The notes below the pieces were generated by a model. The model did not search any database. It was not told the origin of the DNA and saw only the letters and a program-made list of their open reading frames with translations. The translations under genes and the position numbers were made by a program. Shown in pieces: positions 8,282 through 15,171 of a DNA stretch of 64,000 bases (position 1 is the stretch's first letter; the number at the start of each line of letters is the position of its first letter). Origin of the DNA: Segatella copri (GTDB lineage: Bacteria > Bacteroidota > Bacteroidia > Bacteroidales > Bacteroidaceae); contig NZ_JAPDVG010000001.1 of assembly GCF_026015625.1 (NCBI RefSeq), positions 2,311,001-2,375,000 on the forward strand, given 5' to 3'.

Positions 8282-8680
8282 TTAATTGTTGAGGAACACA
8301 TCCTCCTGATATACAGAGAGAAGATAAGCCTGATCGGCAGAAGACAGCTGTGCGAAAGCCTGATCTACCTCCTGTATTCCGTTATTCACCTGTGAAGGTT
8401 GAGAAGAAGAGGCTGAGAAATCGATGTTGAGTACCAGGAGTACTGCCACCGATGCAGCCACAGCTATTGCAGCCGTCCAGATCACCTTCATCAGAGGTCG
8501 TTTCTTCGGCTGTATCCTGACAGGTTTCGGTCTGTCATCCTTCACCTGTTCCAGGATATTCGCTTCCATATCCTTGAAGAAATCATCGGGTGTAGAATAA
8601 GGCATTCGCTTACCCACCTTACCGAAATCAAATTTCTCAGTGTTATTGAAATCAAAATTTGTATCCATATTCTTTTCCAT
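8282..8680 (-). CDS. anti-sigma-factor-like single-pass membrane protein
   Basis: The 132-residue protein has a cytoplasmic N-terminal half (about 65 residues), one membrane helix (about residues 69-88) and a short periplasmic tail. This is the layout of a small anti-sigma factor. It lies 35 bp downstream of the ECF sigma gene and before the Spy-like gene. No zinc-binding anti-sigma motif is visible. The call rests on topology and operon position. Confidence 0.65.
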   Translation of the reverse strand: MEKNMDTNFDFNNTEKFDFGKVGKRMPYSTPDDFFKDMEANILEQVKDDRPKPVRIQPKKRPLMKVIWTAAIAVAASVAVLLVLNIDFSASSSQPSQVNNGIQEVDQAFAQLSSADQAYLLSVYQEDVFLNN

Positions 8681-8715
8681 TTTGAATAACCATTAAAAAC
8701 TCACAGAACTCTCAC

Positions 8716-9255
8716 TTAATCGTTCGAATTCATGTACTTGATAATTTTCTCCTTGGCAACATGATAGCTTGCCTTGATACTGGCTGGCGTGGAATCAGCG
8801 ACCTTCGCTATTTCGTCGAACCCGAGTTCATCGTAATATCTCATATTGAATGCCAGCTGCTGCTTAGGCGGAAGCGAGAGAATCGCTTTCTGCAGTTTTA
8901 CTGCCACCTTATCATCGAAGTCGATATAATTATCGGCTGGCATGAGACTGATGCCCGTTGAATCTGATTCCAGAGAAACTTCTTCCTGTTTCCGTTTGCT
9001 GATGAGTCGCAGGGCCTCGTTGGTAGCGATGCGGTAAATCCAACTTCTCAGCGAGCAGTCGCCCCGATATTGATTGAACGAGCGATAGATTCTCACAAAA
9101 GTTTCCTGCGAAGCATCCTGTGCATCATCATGCGAAACCACCAATCGGCGTATGTGCCAGTAAACCGGTTCCTGATACTTCATCATCAGCATTCTGAATC
9201 CGTTTTCCGGACATTCCTTCAGCGTATCCACTATGCCTTTGTCATTTACACTCAT
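8716..9255 (-). CDS. ECF-type RNA polymerase sigma factor
   Basis: The 179-residue protein shows both ECF domains. Region 2 (about residues 20-90) includes DAQDASQETFVRIYRS and SLRSWIYRIATNEAL. Region 4 (about residues 120-175) has LPPKQQLAFNMRYYDELGFDEIA and a helix-turn-helix. It heads an operon with the anti-sigma-like and Spy-like genes, the standard arrangement of an envelope-stress response in this phylum. It is divergent from the sigma-macro gene at 9465. Confidence 0.92.
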   Translation of the reverse strand: MSVNDKGIVDTLKECPENGFRMLMMKYQEPVYWHIRRLVVSHDDAQDASQETFVRIYRSFNQYRGDCSLRSWIYRIATNEALRLISKRKQEEVSLESDSTGISLMPADNYIDFDDKVAVKLQKAILSLPPKQQLAFNMRYYDELGFDEIAKVADSTPASIKASYHVAKEKIIKYMNSND

Positions 9256-9345
9256 ATTCGTTTATTTTCATGAACGTTACGATTATATGACCTTCCAAAA
9301 TGGGAAAAGTAAAAAGCGGGATGCATTTTTTTTTCGATACCTGCT

Positions 9346-9413
9346 TAATTTTTCCTTCTTTTTTCTCTTTTAATACCATAGAGAAGAGAAAAAAGGGAGC
9401 TATTTCTCCGCTT
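9346..9413 (+). repeat. upstream repeat, copy A
   Basis: A segment upstream of the sigma-macro gene containing TCTCTTTTAATACCATAGAG is repeated with few changes at 13388-13455. Its core TCTCT...AGAGA is an inverted repeat that could form a small hairpin. The two copies bracket the sigma-macro/ADP-ribosylglycohydrolase locus. Confidence 0.7.
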
Positions 9414-9429
9414 TCTCAAAGAAAAAGTA

Positions 9430-9438
9430 TATATTTGC
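9430..9438 (+). promoter_or_regulatory. -7 box of the sigma-macro gene
   Basis: TATATTTGC lies 27 bp before the ATG at 9465. The same box and surrounding bases recur before the second copy (38702-38710). It supports 9465, not the upstream in-frame ATG at 9300, as the start. Confidence 0.55.
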
Positions 9439-9464
9439 AAACGGATTTAGAATATCGAATCGAT

Positions 9465-10652
9465 ATGAAGAAAGAAAAGAATTTTTCAAACACTGATTTT
9501 TCGAAGAAGAAGGCATTGGAAAGCTTATCGGACGATGAGATTCTGCAGGGCTTCAAGGATGCCGATGCCAGAATCGTGAGGGAGTATTACTACGGATACT
9601 GCTGGGTGGCTTATTGCATCTACGATAAGCGATACGACCTGCAGCACAAGCCGGGCATGGACTTTTATTCGCTGGCCCACGAATATTATCTCTATCTCTG
9701 CGAACACGACTTCAAGCCGCTGGAAGACAGGAAACCGAGCATGTCGCTCAAAACCTGGATGGTGAATGGCTTCCGGTTCCTGCTGCTGGATAAACTGAAG
9801 GAGGTGGTAAAGGAGCATCGCTTCGAAAGTTTCGAAGCACGGCAGGAAAGCCGCAAGATGCAGTTTGACGTAACCGACAACCAGTTTGAGCACGATCTTT
9901 ATCAGACGATAGAAGACATAGGCAATTTCTATTATGGCAGAGACAGCAAGAACAGCATCATTCTGAAGATGCTCTATATAGAGGGATTCCGGGGCAAGGA
10001 CGTAGCCACTCAGTTGGGCATATCCCATTCTGCCGTTACCCAGCGTTGCCAGAAGATGATGCACGATGTAGTGATTCCTTATTTCAAGAGATACTTCGAT
10101 GCATCTGAATACAGAAGCTACCTGTCGTTCGCGGAGGAAGACACATGTATCGAAAGTGCTCCGAAGATGTCGATGCCGAGAATGATGTCCGAATGCATGC
10201 GCTGCGAGGAATCGGCAGATAAAGGTAATAACATATTTAATAATAAGAAGAATATGGAAGAAATGAAGAAGGGAAGAATCACTCCTAGCTGGATTGATTC
10301 ATTAAAAGAGAACGAGATTTTTGTGTTTGGCAGCAATCTGGCTGGCATGCATGGTGGTGGAGCAGCCCGCATTGCCCGCCTGCATTTCGGTGCCGTCATG
10401 GGACAGGGCGTAGGCTTGCAGGGGCAGAGTTATGCCATCCCTACGATGCAGGGCGGCGTAGAAACCATTCGTCCATACGTGGAGGAATTCCATGATTTTG
10501 CCAATCATCATCCCGAGCTACATTTTCTGGTAACCCCAATAGGTTGCGGCATCGCCGGTTTCGAAGCCGAAGACATCGCCCCATTGTTCAAGAGCGCAAA
10601 GAAGATGAAGAACATCAGCTTGCCGGAGAGTTTTTGGGAGGTGATAGAGTAA
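9465..10652 (+). CDS. sigma-70-like protein fused to a macro-domain-like module
   Basis: From the ATG at 9465 the ORF encodes about 395 residues. Residues 1-230 resemble a divergent sigma-70 protein: a helical core with MSLKTWMVNGFRFLLLDKL and a C-terminal helix-turn-helix, GKDVATQLGISHSAVTQRC (about residues 185-203). After a linker, residues 264-395 form a separate module. It has IFVFGSNLAGMHGGGAARIA and TPIGCGIAGFEAEDIAPLF, glycine-rich loops that look like those of macro (ADP-ribose-binding) domains. A Met at 10254 could also start this module alone, and in the second copy (38881) it is a free-standing ORF. An ADP-ribosylglycohydrolase follows at 11842. The fusion could be real or a translational unit with internal initiation. 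Macro-like assignment is by motif only. Confidence 0.65.
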   Translation: MKKEKNFSNTDFSKKKALESLSDDEILQGFKDADARIVREYYYGYCWVAYCIYDKRYDLQHKPGMDFYSLAHEYYLYLCEHDFKPLEDRKPSMSLKTWMVNGFRFLLLDKLKEVVKEHRFESFEARQESRKMQFDVTDNQFEHDLYQTIEDIGNFYYGRDSKNSIILKMLYIEGFRGKDVATQLGISHSAVTQRCQKMMHDVVIPYFKRYFDASEYRSYLSFAEEDTCIESAPKMSMPRMMSECMRCEESADKGNNIFNNKKNMEEMKKGRITPSWIDSLKENEIFVFGSNLAGMHGGGAARIARLHFGAVMGQGVGLQGQSYAIPTMQGGVETIRPYVEEFHDFANHHPELHFLVTPIGCGIAGFEAEDIAPLFKSAKKMKNISLPESFWEVIE

Positions 10653-10689
10653 AGAATCAGAGTAATATACAATTTAAACATCATAAGAT

Positions 10690-11226
10690 ATGAAGACAAA
10701 TAAAAAAGATAAGTATTTTGATATACCAAAGAATTATCAGGATTTTGTATTGGTACAAAAGACAAATGCAAAACCTGAAGATTATGGTTACACAAAGGAG
10801 GCTGTATTGAATGTTTTGGATATGGTCAAGAATGATCCAAACAATTATGACCTTGAAGATGACGAGCTACAAAACGACTTAGGTTGTTTCTTCAATGATG
10901 GTGTATGCGTTGAAAGAAATGTAGAGTTTGCTAAATATTGGTTTGCCAAATCTGCAGATCAAGGCAATGACTTAGCTCGTAGCAACTTGGCAGACATCTA
11001 TCGTAAAGGTACAGATGGTACAGAAGTTGACCTAAAGAAAGCATTTGAATTGTATAAGGCCTGTGGTTTGCCATACGCCCACTATCGTTGTGGAGAGTTT
11101 TACGAGAAAGGTTGGGGAGTAGATAAAAATATAGAAGAAGCTAAACGCTACTATTCATTAGCCTACTCAGAAGGACATTCTTTGGCTAAAAATAAACTAA
11201 AAGAGTGGAATTTTTTAGAGGATTAA
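10690..11226 (+). CDS. SEL1-repeat protein
   Basis: The 178-residue protein has at least three SEL1-type repeats (about residues 60-170), with units such as VEFAKYWFAKSADQGNDLAR and IEEAKRYYSLAYSEGHSLAK. No signal peptide is visible, so it is probably cytosolic. SEL1 repeats are protein-interaction scaffolds. The gene lies in an AT-rich block, unlike the sigma-macro and ADP-ribosylglycohydrolase genes around it, and is missing from the second copy, so it looks like an insertion between them. Its partner is unknown. Confidence 0.8.
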   Translation: MKTNKKDKYFDIPKNYQDFVLVQKTNAKPEDYGYTKEAVLNVLDMVKNDPNNYDLEDDELQNDLGCFFNDGVCVERNVEFAKYWFAKSADQGNDLARSNLADIYRKGTDGTEVDLKKAFELYKACGLPYAHYRCGEFYEKGWGVDKNIEEAKRYYSLAYSEGHSLAKNKLKEWNFLED

Positions 11227-11228
11227 AA

Positions 11229-11525
11229 ATGAGAAATCAAACTATACCACAAGAATATGAGCCATCCCCAAGCGAAGTTGAAAAATACATTCGCTTGTGG
11301 GACAGCTTAGACAATTATGTAAATCAAGAGAAAGCTCTTGACAAATTGTTTTTCAACTTATGCCAAAAGAATGATACCATTGAAGATGTTCTGCTAAAAT
11401 GCTCTACACTAAATGACTTCTATAGTACCAATATTTTTGATATTCATGCTGTTGCCAAGCATATACTATCAATTCCAGATATTGACAAGAGACTGAAAAA
11501 ATGGAGATTTAACATTAGTGGATGA
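11229..11525 (+). CDS. unknown protein, N-terminal part (frameshifted)
   Basis: From the ATG at 11229 this frame gives about 98 residues starting MRNQTIPQEYEPSPSEVEKY, ending at a TGA at 11523. The continuation of the protein lies in the next frame from 11496 onward. At a run of six A (11496-11501), removing one A joins the two parts as RLKNGDLTLVDEIA. It is probably the first half of one protein of about 200 residues, broken by a one-base insertion. The function is not known. Confidence 0.6.
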   Translation: MRNQTIPQEYEPSPSEVEKYIRLWDSLDNYVNQEKALDKLFFNLCQKNDTIEDVLLKCSTLNDFYSTNIFDIHAVAKHILSIPDIDKRLKKWRFNISG

Positions 11526-11835
11526 AATTGCTCACGTCGAAGTTGGAAAAGAAAAGAAGCAGCATTTCTTCTACTCATTTGCATCAAAATATTGCAGCCA
11601 TCATCAACCATTAATGTATGCTATTTACGACAACTATGTAGAGAAAGTGTTACTATATTTCAAAAGACGCGACAAGTTCTACAATTTCAACAATTCCGAC
11701 TTGCGAAACTACCCAGTTTTCATCAATATCATACATAAGTTCCAAGAGAGCTATGGGTTAACAGCATACAATCTAAAAGAGATAGACAAATATCTATGGC
11801 AATTAGGCAAATCTTATTACAAAAAATATAATTAA
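11518..11835 (+). CDS. unknown protein, C-terminal part (frameshifted)
   Basis: This frame (from a GTG at 11518) encodes 105 residues with FFYSFASKYCSHHQPLMYAI and YNLKEIDKYLWQLGKSYYKK. I remember this pattern from uncharacterised Bacteroidota proteins of about 200 residues that also contain the upstream part, so it is most likely the second half of the ORF at 11229. No ribosome binding site is evident for a separate start. It is 6 bp before the ADP-ribosylglycohydrolase gene. Confidence 0.55.
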   Translation: MDEIAHVEVGKEKKQHFFYSFASKYCSHHQPLMYAIYDNYVEKVLLYFKRRDKFYNFNNSDLRNYPVFINIIHKFQESYGLTAYNLKEIDKYLWQLGKSYYKKYN

Positions 11836-11841
11836 GTAACT

Positions 11842-12654
11842 ATGTTAGGAGCAATTATAGGAGATATTGCTGGCTCAAAATATGAGTTTAACAATACGTT
11901 TGATTATGATTTCGAGATGTTCGGCGATGGATGCGACTTCACCGATGATACAATTTGTACGGTGGCGATAGCTGATGCGATACTGAACGGGCGAAGCTAT
12001 CAGGAAAGCCTGCTGGATTGGTGCCGCCGCTATCCATCACCCAAGGGAGCGTATGGCGGTAGATTCGCGGGGTGGATTCGTTCTCTTGATCCGCAGCCAT
12101 ATAATAGTTTTGGCAATGGTTCGGCAATGCGAGTATCGCCGGTGGCTTGGCTATTCGATGACCTGTCGCAGGTTTTGGAAGAGGCAGAGAAAACGGCTCT
12201 TCCTACCCATAACCATCCCGAAGGAATCAAAGGAGCCAAAGCCGTGGCTCATGCCATCTGGCATTTCCGCAAGAGCAGATTCTCAGAAGAATCTAAGGAG
12301 TGTAAAGATAAGAATTCTAAAGAATCTGATGATAAGGCAATGAAAGCCTTCAAGGATATCGCCCGCAGCTATTACGAGGATTTCGATACGCGAGATTATC
12401 CGAAAGGCAAATTCGACGAAACCTGCATGGATGCCGTACCATTATCTTTCTATCTCCTCTCGCAAGCCTCATCCTTCGAGGATGCCATCCGCCTAGCTAT
12501 ATCTCATGGCGGCGATAGCGATACCATCGGAGCCATCGTTGGCAGCATCGCCGAAGCCCGCTTCGGTATTCCGCAAGATATGAAAGAGAAGACAATCTCT
12601 TATCTTCCGAATGATATGAGAGAAATATCGGTAAGAATTAAGTGTTGCAACTAG
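11842..12654 (+). CDS. ADP-ribosylglycohydrolase (DraG/ARH family)
   Basis: The 270-residue protein begins MLGAIIGDIAGSKYEF, the classic DraG/ARH start. Both metal-binding signatures are present: FTDDTIC (about residues 32-38) and GGDSDTIGAIVGS (about residues 220-232). These hold the two magnesium ions that bind ADP-ribose, so the enzyme should be able to remove ADP-ribose from proteins or other acceptors. It closes the locus that starts with the sigma-macro gene, which suggests a shared link to ADP-ribose. The stop lies within the first unit of the 22-bp array (12649-12729). The second copy (39302) lacks both metal sites. Confidence 0.9.
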   Translation: MLGAIIGDIAGSKYEFNNTFDYDFEMFGDGCDFTDDTICTVAIADAILNGRSYQESLLDWCRRYPSPKGAYGGRFAGWIRSLDPQPYNSFGNGSAMRVSPVAWLFDDLSQVLEEAEKTALPTHNHPEGIKGAKAVAHAIWHFRKSRFSEESKECKDKNSKESDDKAMKAFKDIARSYYEDFDTRDYPKGKFDETCMDAVPLSFYLLSQASSFEDAIRLAISHGGDSDTIGAIVGSIAEARFGIPQDMKEKTISYLPNDMREISVRIKCCN

Positions 12655-12729
12655 GCTCAGCAAAGCTGCTGACTGCAGTCAGCAGACCTGCCGACTAGGC
12701 TCGGCAGACCTGCTGAGCCTAGTGACAAC
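12649..12729. repeat. 22-bp-period palindromic array A1 (copy 1)
   Basis: Four 15-bp units start at 12649, 12671, 12693 and 12715, separated by 7-bp spacers (exact 22-bp period). Units include GACTGCAGTCAGCAG and GACTAGGCTCGGCAG. The whole forms a three-way junction: an outer stem CTAGGCTCAGCA/TGCTGAGCCTAG (12651-12662 with 12711-12722) and two inner hairpins. It overlaps the ADP-ribosylglycohydrolase stop and recurs at 39482-39562. Confidence 0.8.
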
Positions 12730-12800
12730 TGCTGAGAAGGTATCTTCTGGAACCCAAGAAGTAATGTCTTTCTACTCACGAAGACGCTTGCATCAACCTA

Positions 12801-12866
12801 TAGAGTTGACTCCTTTATCCCATCGAGCCGACTCCGTCATCCAGTAGAACCGACTCATTCTACTAA
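12801..12866. repeat. 22-bp-period array A2 (copy 1)
   Basis: GACTC words at 12808, 12830 and 12852 mark three units spaced exactly 22 bp (15-bp core plus 7-bp spacer). The block recurs at 39634-39699. Confidence 0.7.
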
Positions 12867-13093
12867 ATCAACCCTATCTACAAGCTTCTCCAGGCAGTTA
12901 ATCATTTTGATACTGCTTATCAGAAATCGTGGTTCCAATAAAATTGTCTGCGATGCTGGCGGGCTATAAAGTCGATATTACATGTAAATGAATCCCAATA
13001 AGAACTAGAATTTCAATAAGCCTAATTATGAGGGCTTAAATTACGTCATGCCTGATTAAGAACTTACTTGAGAGTAGGCAGACGTCTTGGAAA

Positions 13094-13152
13094 CTGCGTC
13101 GGGATGTAGCAGACTGTACGTCGGGACGTAATTTCTTCTACGTCGTCAGTCA
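13094..13152. repeat. 22-bp-period palindromic array A3
   Basis: Units start at 13094, 13116 and 13138 with exact 22-bp spacing: CTGCGTCGGGATGTA, GTACGTCGGGACGTA and CTACGTCGTCAGTCA. The words resemble those of array A5 at 40609-40689. Confidence 0.7.
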
Positions 13153-13266
13153 AAATTGCAAAAAAGCGATTGAAAACGCCCAGCATTGAACCGGGGAAAA
13201 GGTCTTTTTGTTCAATGCGTTCTTATTTTTAGCCCCAAAACTCCTCTAAAACACCTATATTTCGCT

Positions 13267-13375
13267 GATTTTATGGCAATATATGGCAGATTATAGCAAA
13301 TCAAAAAGCTATTGCCATACAAATATATTCTTATAATCAAACAGTTATAGAGCAGTATGGCAATATGGCAATTCT
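13267..13375. repeat. cluster of ATGGCA/TGCCAT words in AT-rich DNA
   Basis: ATGGCA or its complement occurs at 13273, 13283, about 13313, 13357 and 13365, in both orientations. The rest of 12867-13570 outside the listed repeats holds no gene that I can recognise. Confidence 0.45.
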
Positions 13376-13387
13376 TGAAAGAAAATT

Positions 13388-13455
13388 TTTCCTTCTCTTT
13401 TCTCTTTTAATATCATAGAGAAGAGAAAAAAAAAGGAGCTATTCCTCCGGTTTCT
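13388..13455 (+). repeat. upstream repeat, copy B
   Basis: A near copy of 9346-9413, with the same TAATATCATAGAG core and a purine-rich stretch followed by GGAGCTATTCCTCCGG. It lies just before the IS1380-type transposase and may be the left remnant of a further copy of the sigma-macro locus. Confidence 0.6.
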
Positions 13456-13570
13456 AATCAAGAAAATAACTCATCGGCAAATGTATAAACAATTTCACGA
13501 ACCACCAAATTTTTAGCTAATTTTTTTCAGTTTTATCTACATTTTTCTGTTTTTCACTGATTTTTCTGAC

Positions 13571-14857
13571 ATGGCAAAAGTACAAATAAAATCTGAGAAA
13601 CTCACTCCTTTTGGGGGATTTTTTTCGATTATGGAGCAATTTGATGCTCTTTTAGCTCAAACCATAGATTCCACCTTGGGATTGAGATGCACTATGTTTG
13701 GTTATCAATATAGCGAGATTCTACGCTCTCTGATGTGCGTATATCTTTGTGGTGGCTCATGTATTGAGGATGTTACAACTCACCTGATGAAACATTTGTC
13801 TCTTCATCCAACTCTTTGCACTTGCAGCGCAGACACCATATTACGTGCTATCGAAGAACTGACTTTTAAGAGCATCACCTATAAGTCTGCTTCTGGCAAA
13901 TCCTATGATTTCAATACTGCAGACAAGATGAACTGCTTACTGGTCAATGCCCTGCTTGCTACTGGTCAATTGAAATCCGGTCAAGAGTATGATTTTGACT
14001 TTGACCATCAGTTCATTGAAACAGAGAAGTATGATGCAAAACCAACCTACAAGAAGTTCTTAGGCTATAGTCCAGGTGTAGCTGTCATTAACGACATGAT
14101 TGTTGGTATTGAAAATAGAGACGGCAACACAAACGTGCGCTTCAACCAAAAAGAAACTTTGGAAAGAATCTTCAAGCGATTGGAGGCTTCGGAAATATAT
14201 ATTTCTCGTGCCCGCATGGATTGCGGCTCATGTTCGGAGGAAATCGTAGATATGGTAGAGGCTTATTGCAGGCATTTTTATATTCGTGCCAACAGATGCT
14301 CTTCTTTCTACGATTCCATGTTTGCCTTAACTGGATGGAAAACTGTTGAAATCAACGGTATTGAGTTTGAGTTGAATTCTATCCTTGTTGAGAAATGGAA
14401 AGGAAAACCGTATCGTCTTGTCATACAGAGACAAAGGCGAATAGAGGGAGACCTTGACATTTGGGAAGGCGAATATACCTACAGATGTATACTGACTAAC
14501 GATTACAAGTCGAGTGCAAGAGACATCGTGGAATTCTACAATCTTCGTGGTGGCAAGGAACGCATCTTCGATGACATGAACAATGGCTTTGGCTGGAATC
14601 GATTGCCAAAATCGTTCATGGCACAGAATACTGTATTCCTGCTTATGACAGCTCTCATCAGAAACTTCTACAAAGCTATTATGCAGAGATTGAAAACCCG
14701 TGAATTTGGATTGCGTGCCACCAACAGGATCAAGACCTTTGTTTTCAAGTTCATCTCTGTTCCTGCAAAATGGATTAAGACATCACGCAGGCATGTATTG
14801 AACATTTACTCAGACAACAATACTTATGCCAACCTGTTCAAGACAGATTTTGGTTAA
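13571..14857 (+). CDS. IS1380-family transposase
   Basis: The 428-residue protein matches IS1380-type transposases of Bacteroidota by its start (MAKVQIKSEKLTPFGGFF), the SCIEDVTTHL segment near residue 62, the DFDHQF Asp region near residue 143 and the C-terminal LRGGKERIFDDMNNGFGW with its Glu. The ORF is full length with no internal stop, so it may be active. I could not define the terminal inverted repeats. It marks the left boundary of the alginate region and lies between debris of other genes on both sides. Confidence 0.85.
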   Translation: MAKVQIKSEKLTPFGGFFSIMEQFDALLAQTIDSTLGLRCTMFGYQYSEILRSLMCVYLCGGSCIEDVTTHLMKHLSLHPTLCTCSADTILRAIEELTFKSITYKSASGKSYDFNTADKMNCLLVNALLATGQLKSGQEYDFDFDHQFIETEKYDAKPTYKKFLGYSPGVAVINDMIVGIENRDGNTNVRFNQKETLERIFKRLEASEIYISRARMDCGSCSEEIVDMVEAYCRHFYIRANRCSSFYDSMFALTGWKTVEINGIEFELNSILVEKWKGKPYRLVIQRQRRIEGDLDIWEGEYTYRCILTNDYKSSARDIVEFYNLRGGKERIFDDMNNGFGWNRLPKSFMAQNTVFLLMTALIRNFYKAIMQRLKTREFGLRATNRIKTFVFKFISVPAKWIKTSRRHVLNIYSDNNTYANLFKTDFG

Positions 14858-15001
14858 AGACCATGCTTTTCTGGTTAAACCAGCGTATTACCTCAAGTCG
14901 CTTTATGGGGTAAGGGGATTTTGTGTCTGCGACGTTTCTGTTATGCAAGGAATATGTACAATAAAATGAATTTTTGTCGTTTTACAAGCAAAATCCCACG
15001 A

Positions 15002-15070
15002 AACCCAATAGGTTGCGGATTTGAGGATGATAATAAACACCCTTACTGGAAGTTTGCCGAAGATATGTAA
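15002..15070 (+). pseudogene. 3' tail of an unidentified gene
   Basis: An open frame of 22 codons before TAA reads NPIGCGFEDDNKHPYWKFAEDM. Its first bases, CCCAATAGGTTGCGG, are identical to the macro-like gene at 10533-10550 and 39160-39177 and in the same frame (PIGCG). After that the sequences differ, so relation to the macro-like family is possible but unproven. It has no start and is probably a remnant cut by the IS. Confidence 0.35.
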
Positions 15071-15117
15071 CTATCGGGAGCCTCGCCCTTGAATGTTTAC
15101 GGTACCTATATAACAAA

Positions 15118-15147
15118 GCGTGTGCCAATGGTAATATTGACACACGC
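15118..15147. terminator. hairpin at the end of the alginate operon
   Basis: GCGTGTG (15118-15124) pairs with CACACGC (15141-15147), with an inner CAAT/ATTG stem. It follows the stop of the minus-strand lyase gene and may end the operon. Confidence 0.5.
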
Positions 15148-15171
15148 AGGCTGATTAGTTATCATAAGTTG

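Larger units (their letters stand above)
9425..12945 (+). repeat. direct repeat, copy 1 (complete) of the sigma-macro/ARH locus
   Basis: This segment matches 38696-39773 in the same orientation, with large gaps in the second copy. The macro-like module is almost identical over more than 200 bp, and the ADP-ribosylglycohydrolase ends, the palindromic array and about 210 bp downstream are shared. The match ends near 12942, after the words AGAAATCGTGGT. The SEL1 and frameshifted genes (10690-11835) are present only in this copy. Confidence 0.8.
14858..15171. other. junction region after the IS1380 transposase
   Basis: About 310 bp holding the presumed IS right end, a 23-codon open tail (15002-15070) and a hairpin (15118-15147). 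Nothing else is recognised. Confidence 0.4.

Noticed and set aside
9300..9464. Longer N-terminus of the sigma-macro protein
   Set aside because: The upstream part translates a purine/pyrimidine-rich repeat that also occurs at 13388, and the -7 box at 9430-9438 lies inside it.
12649..12729. Considered as a tRNA or a CRISPR repeat
   Set aside because: The three-way fold lacks tRNA arm sizes and the T-psi-C sequence. Units differ from each other, spacers are only 7 bp and no cas gene is near.
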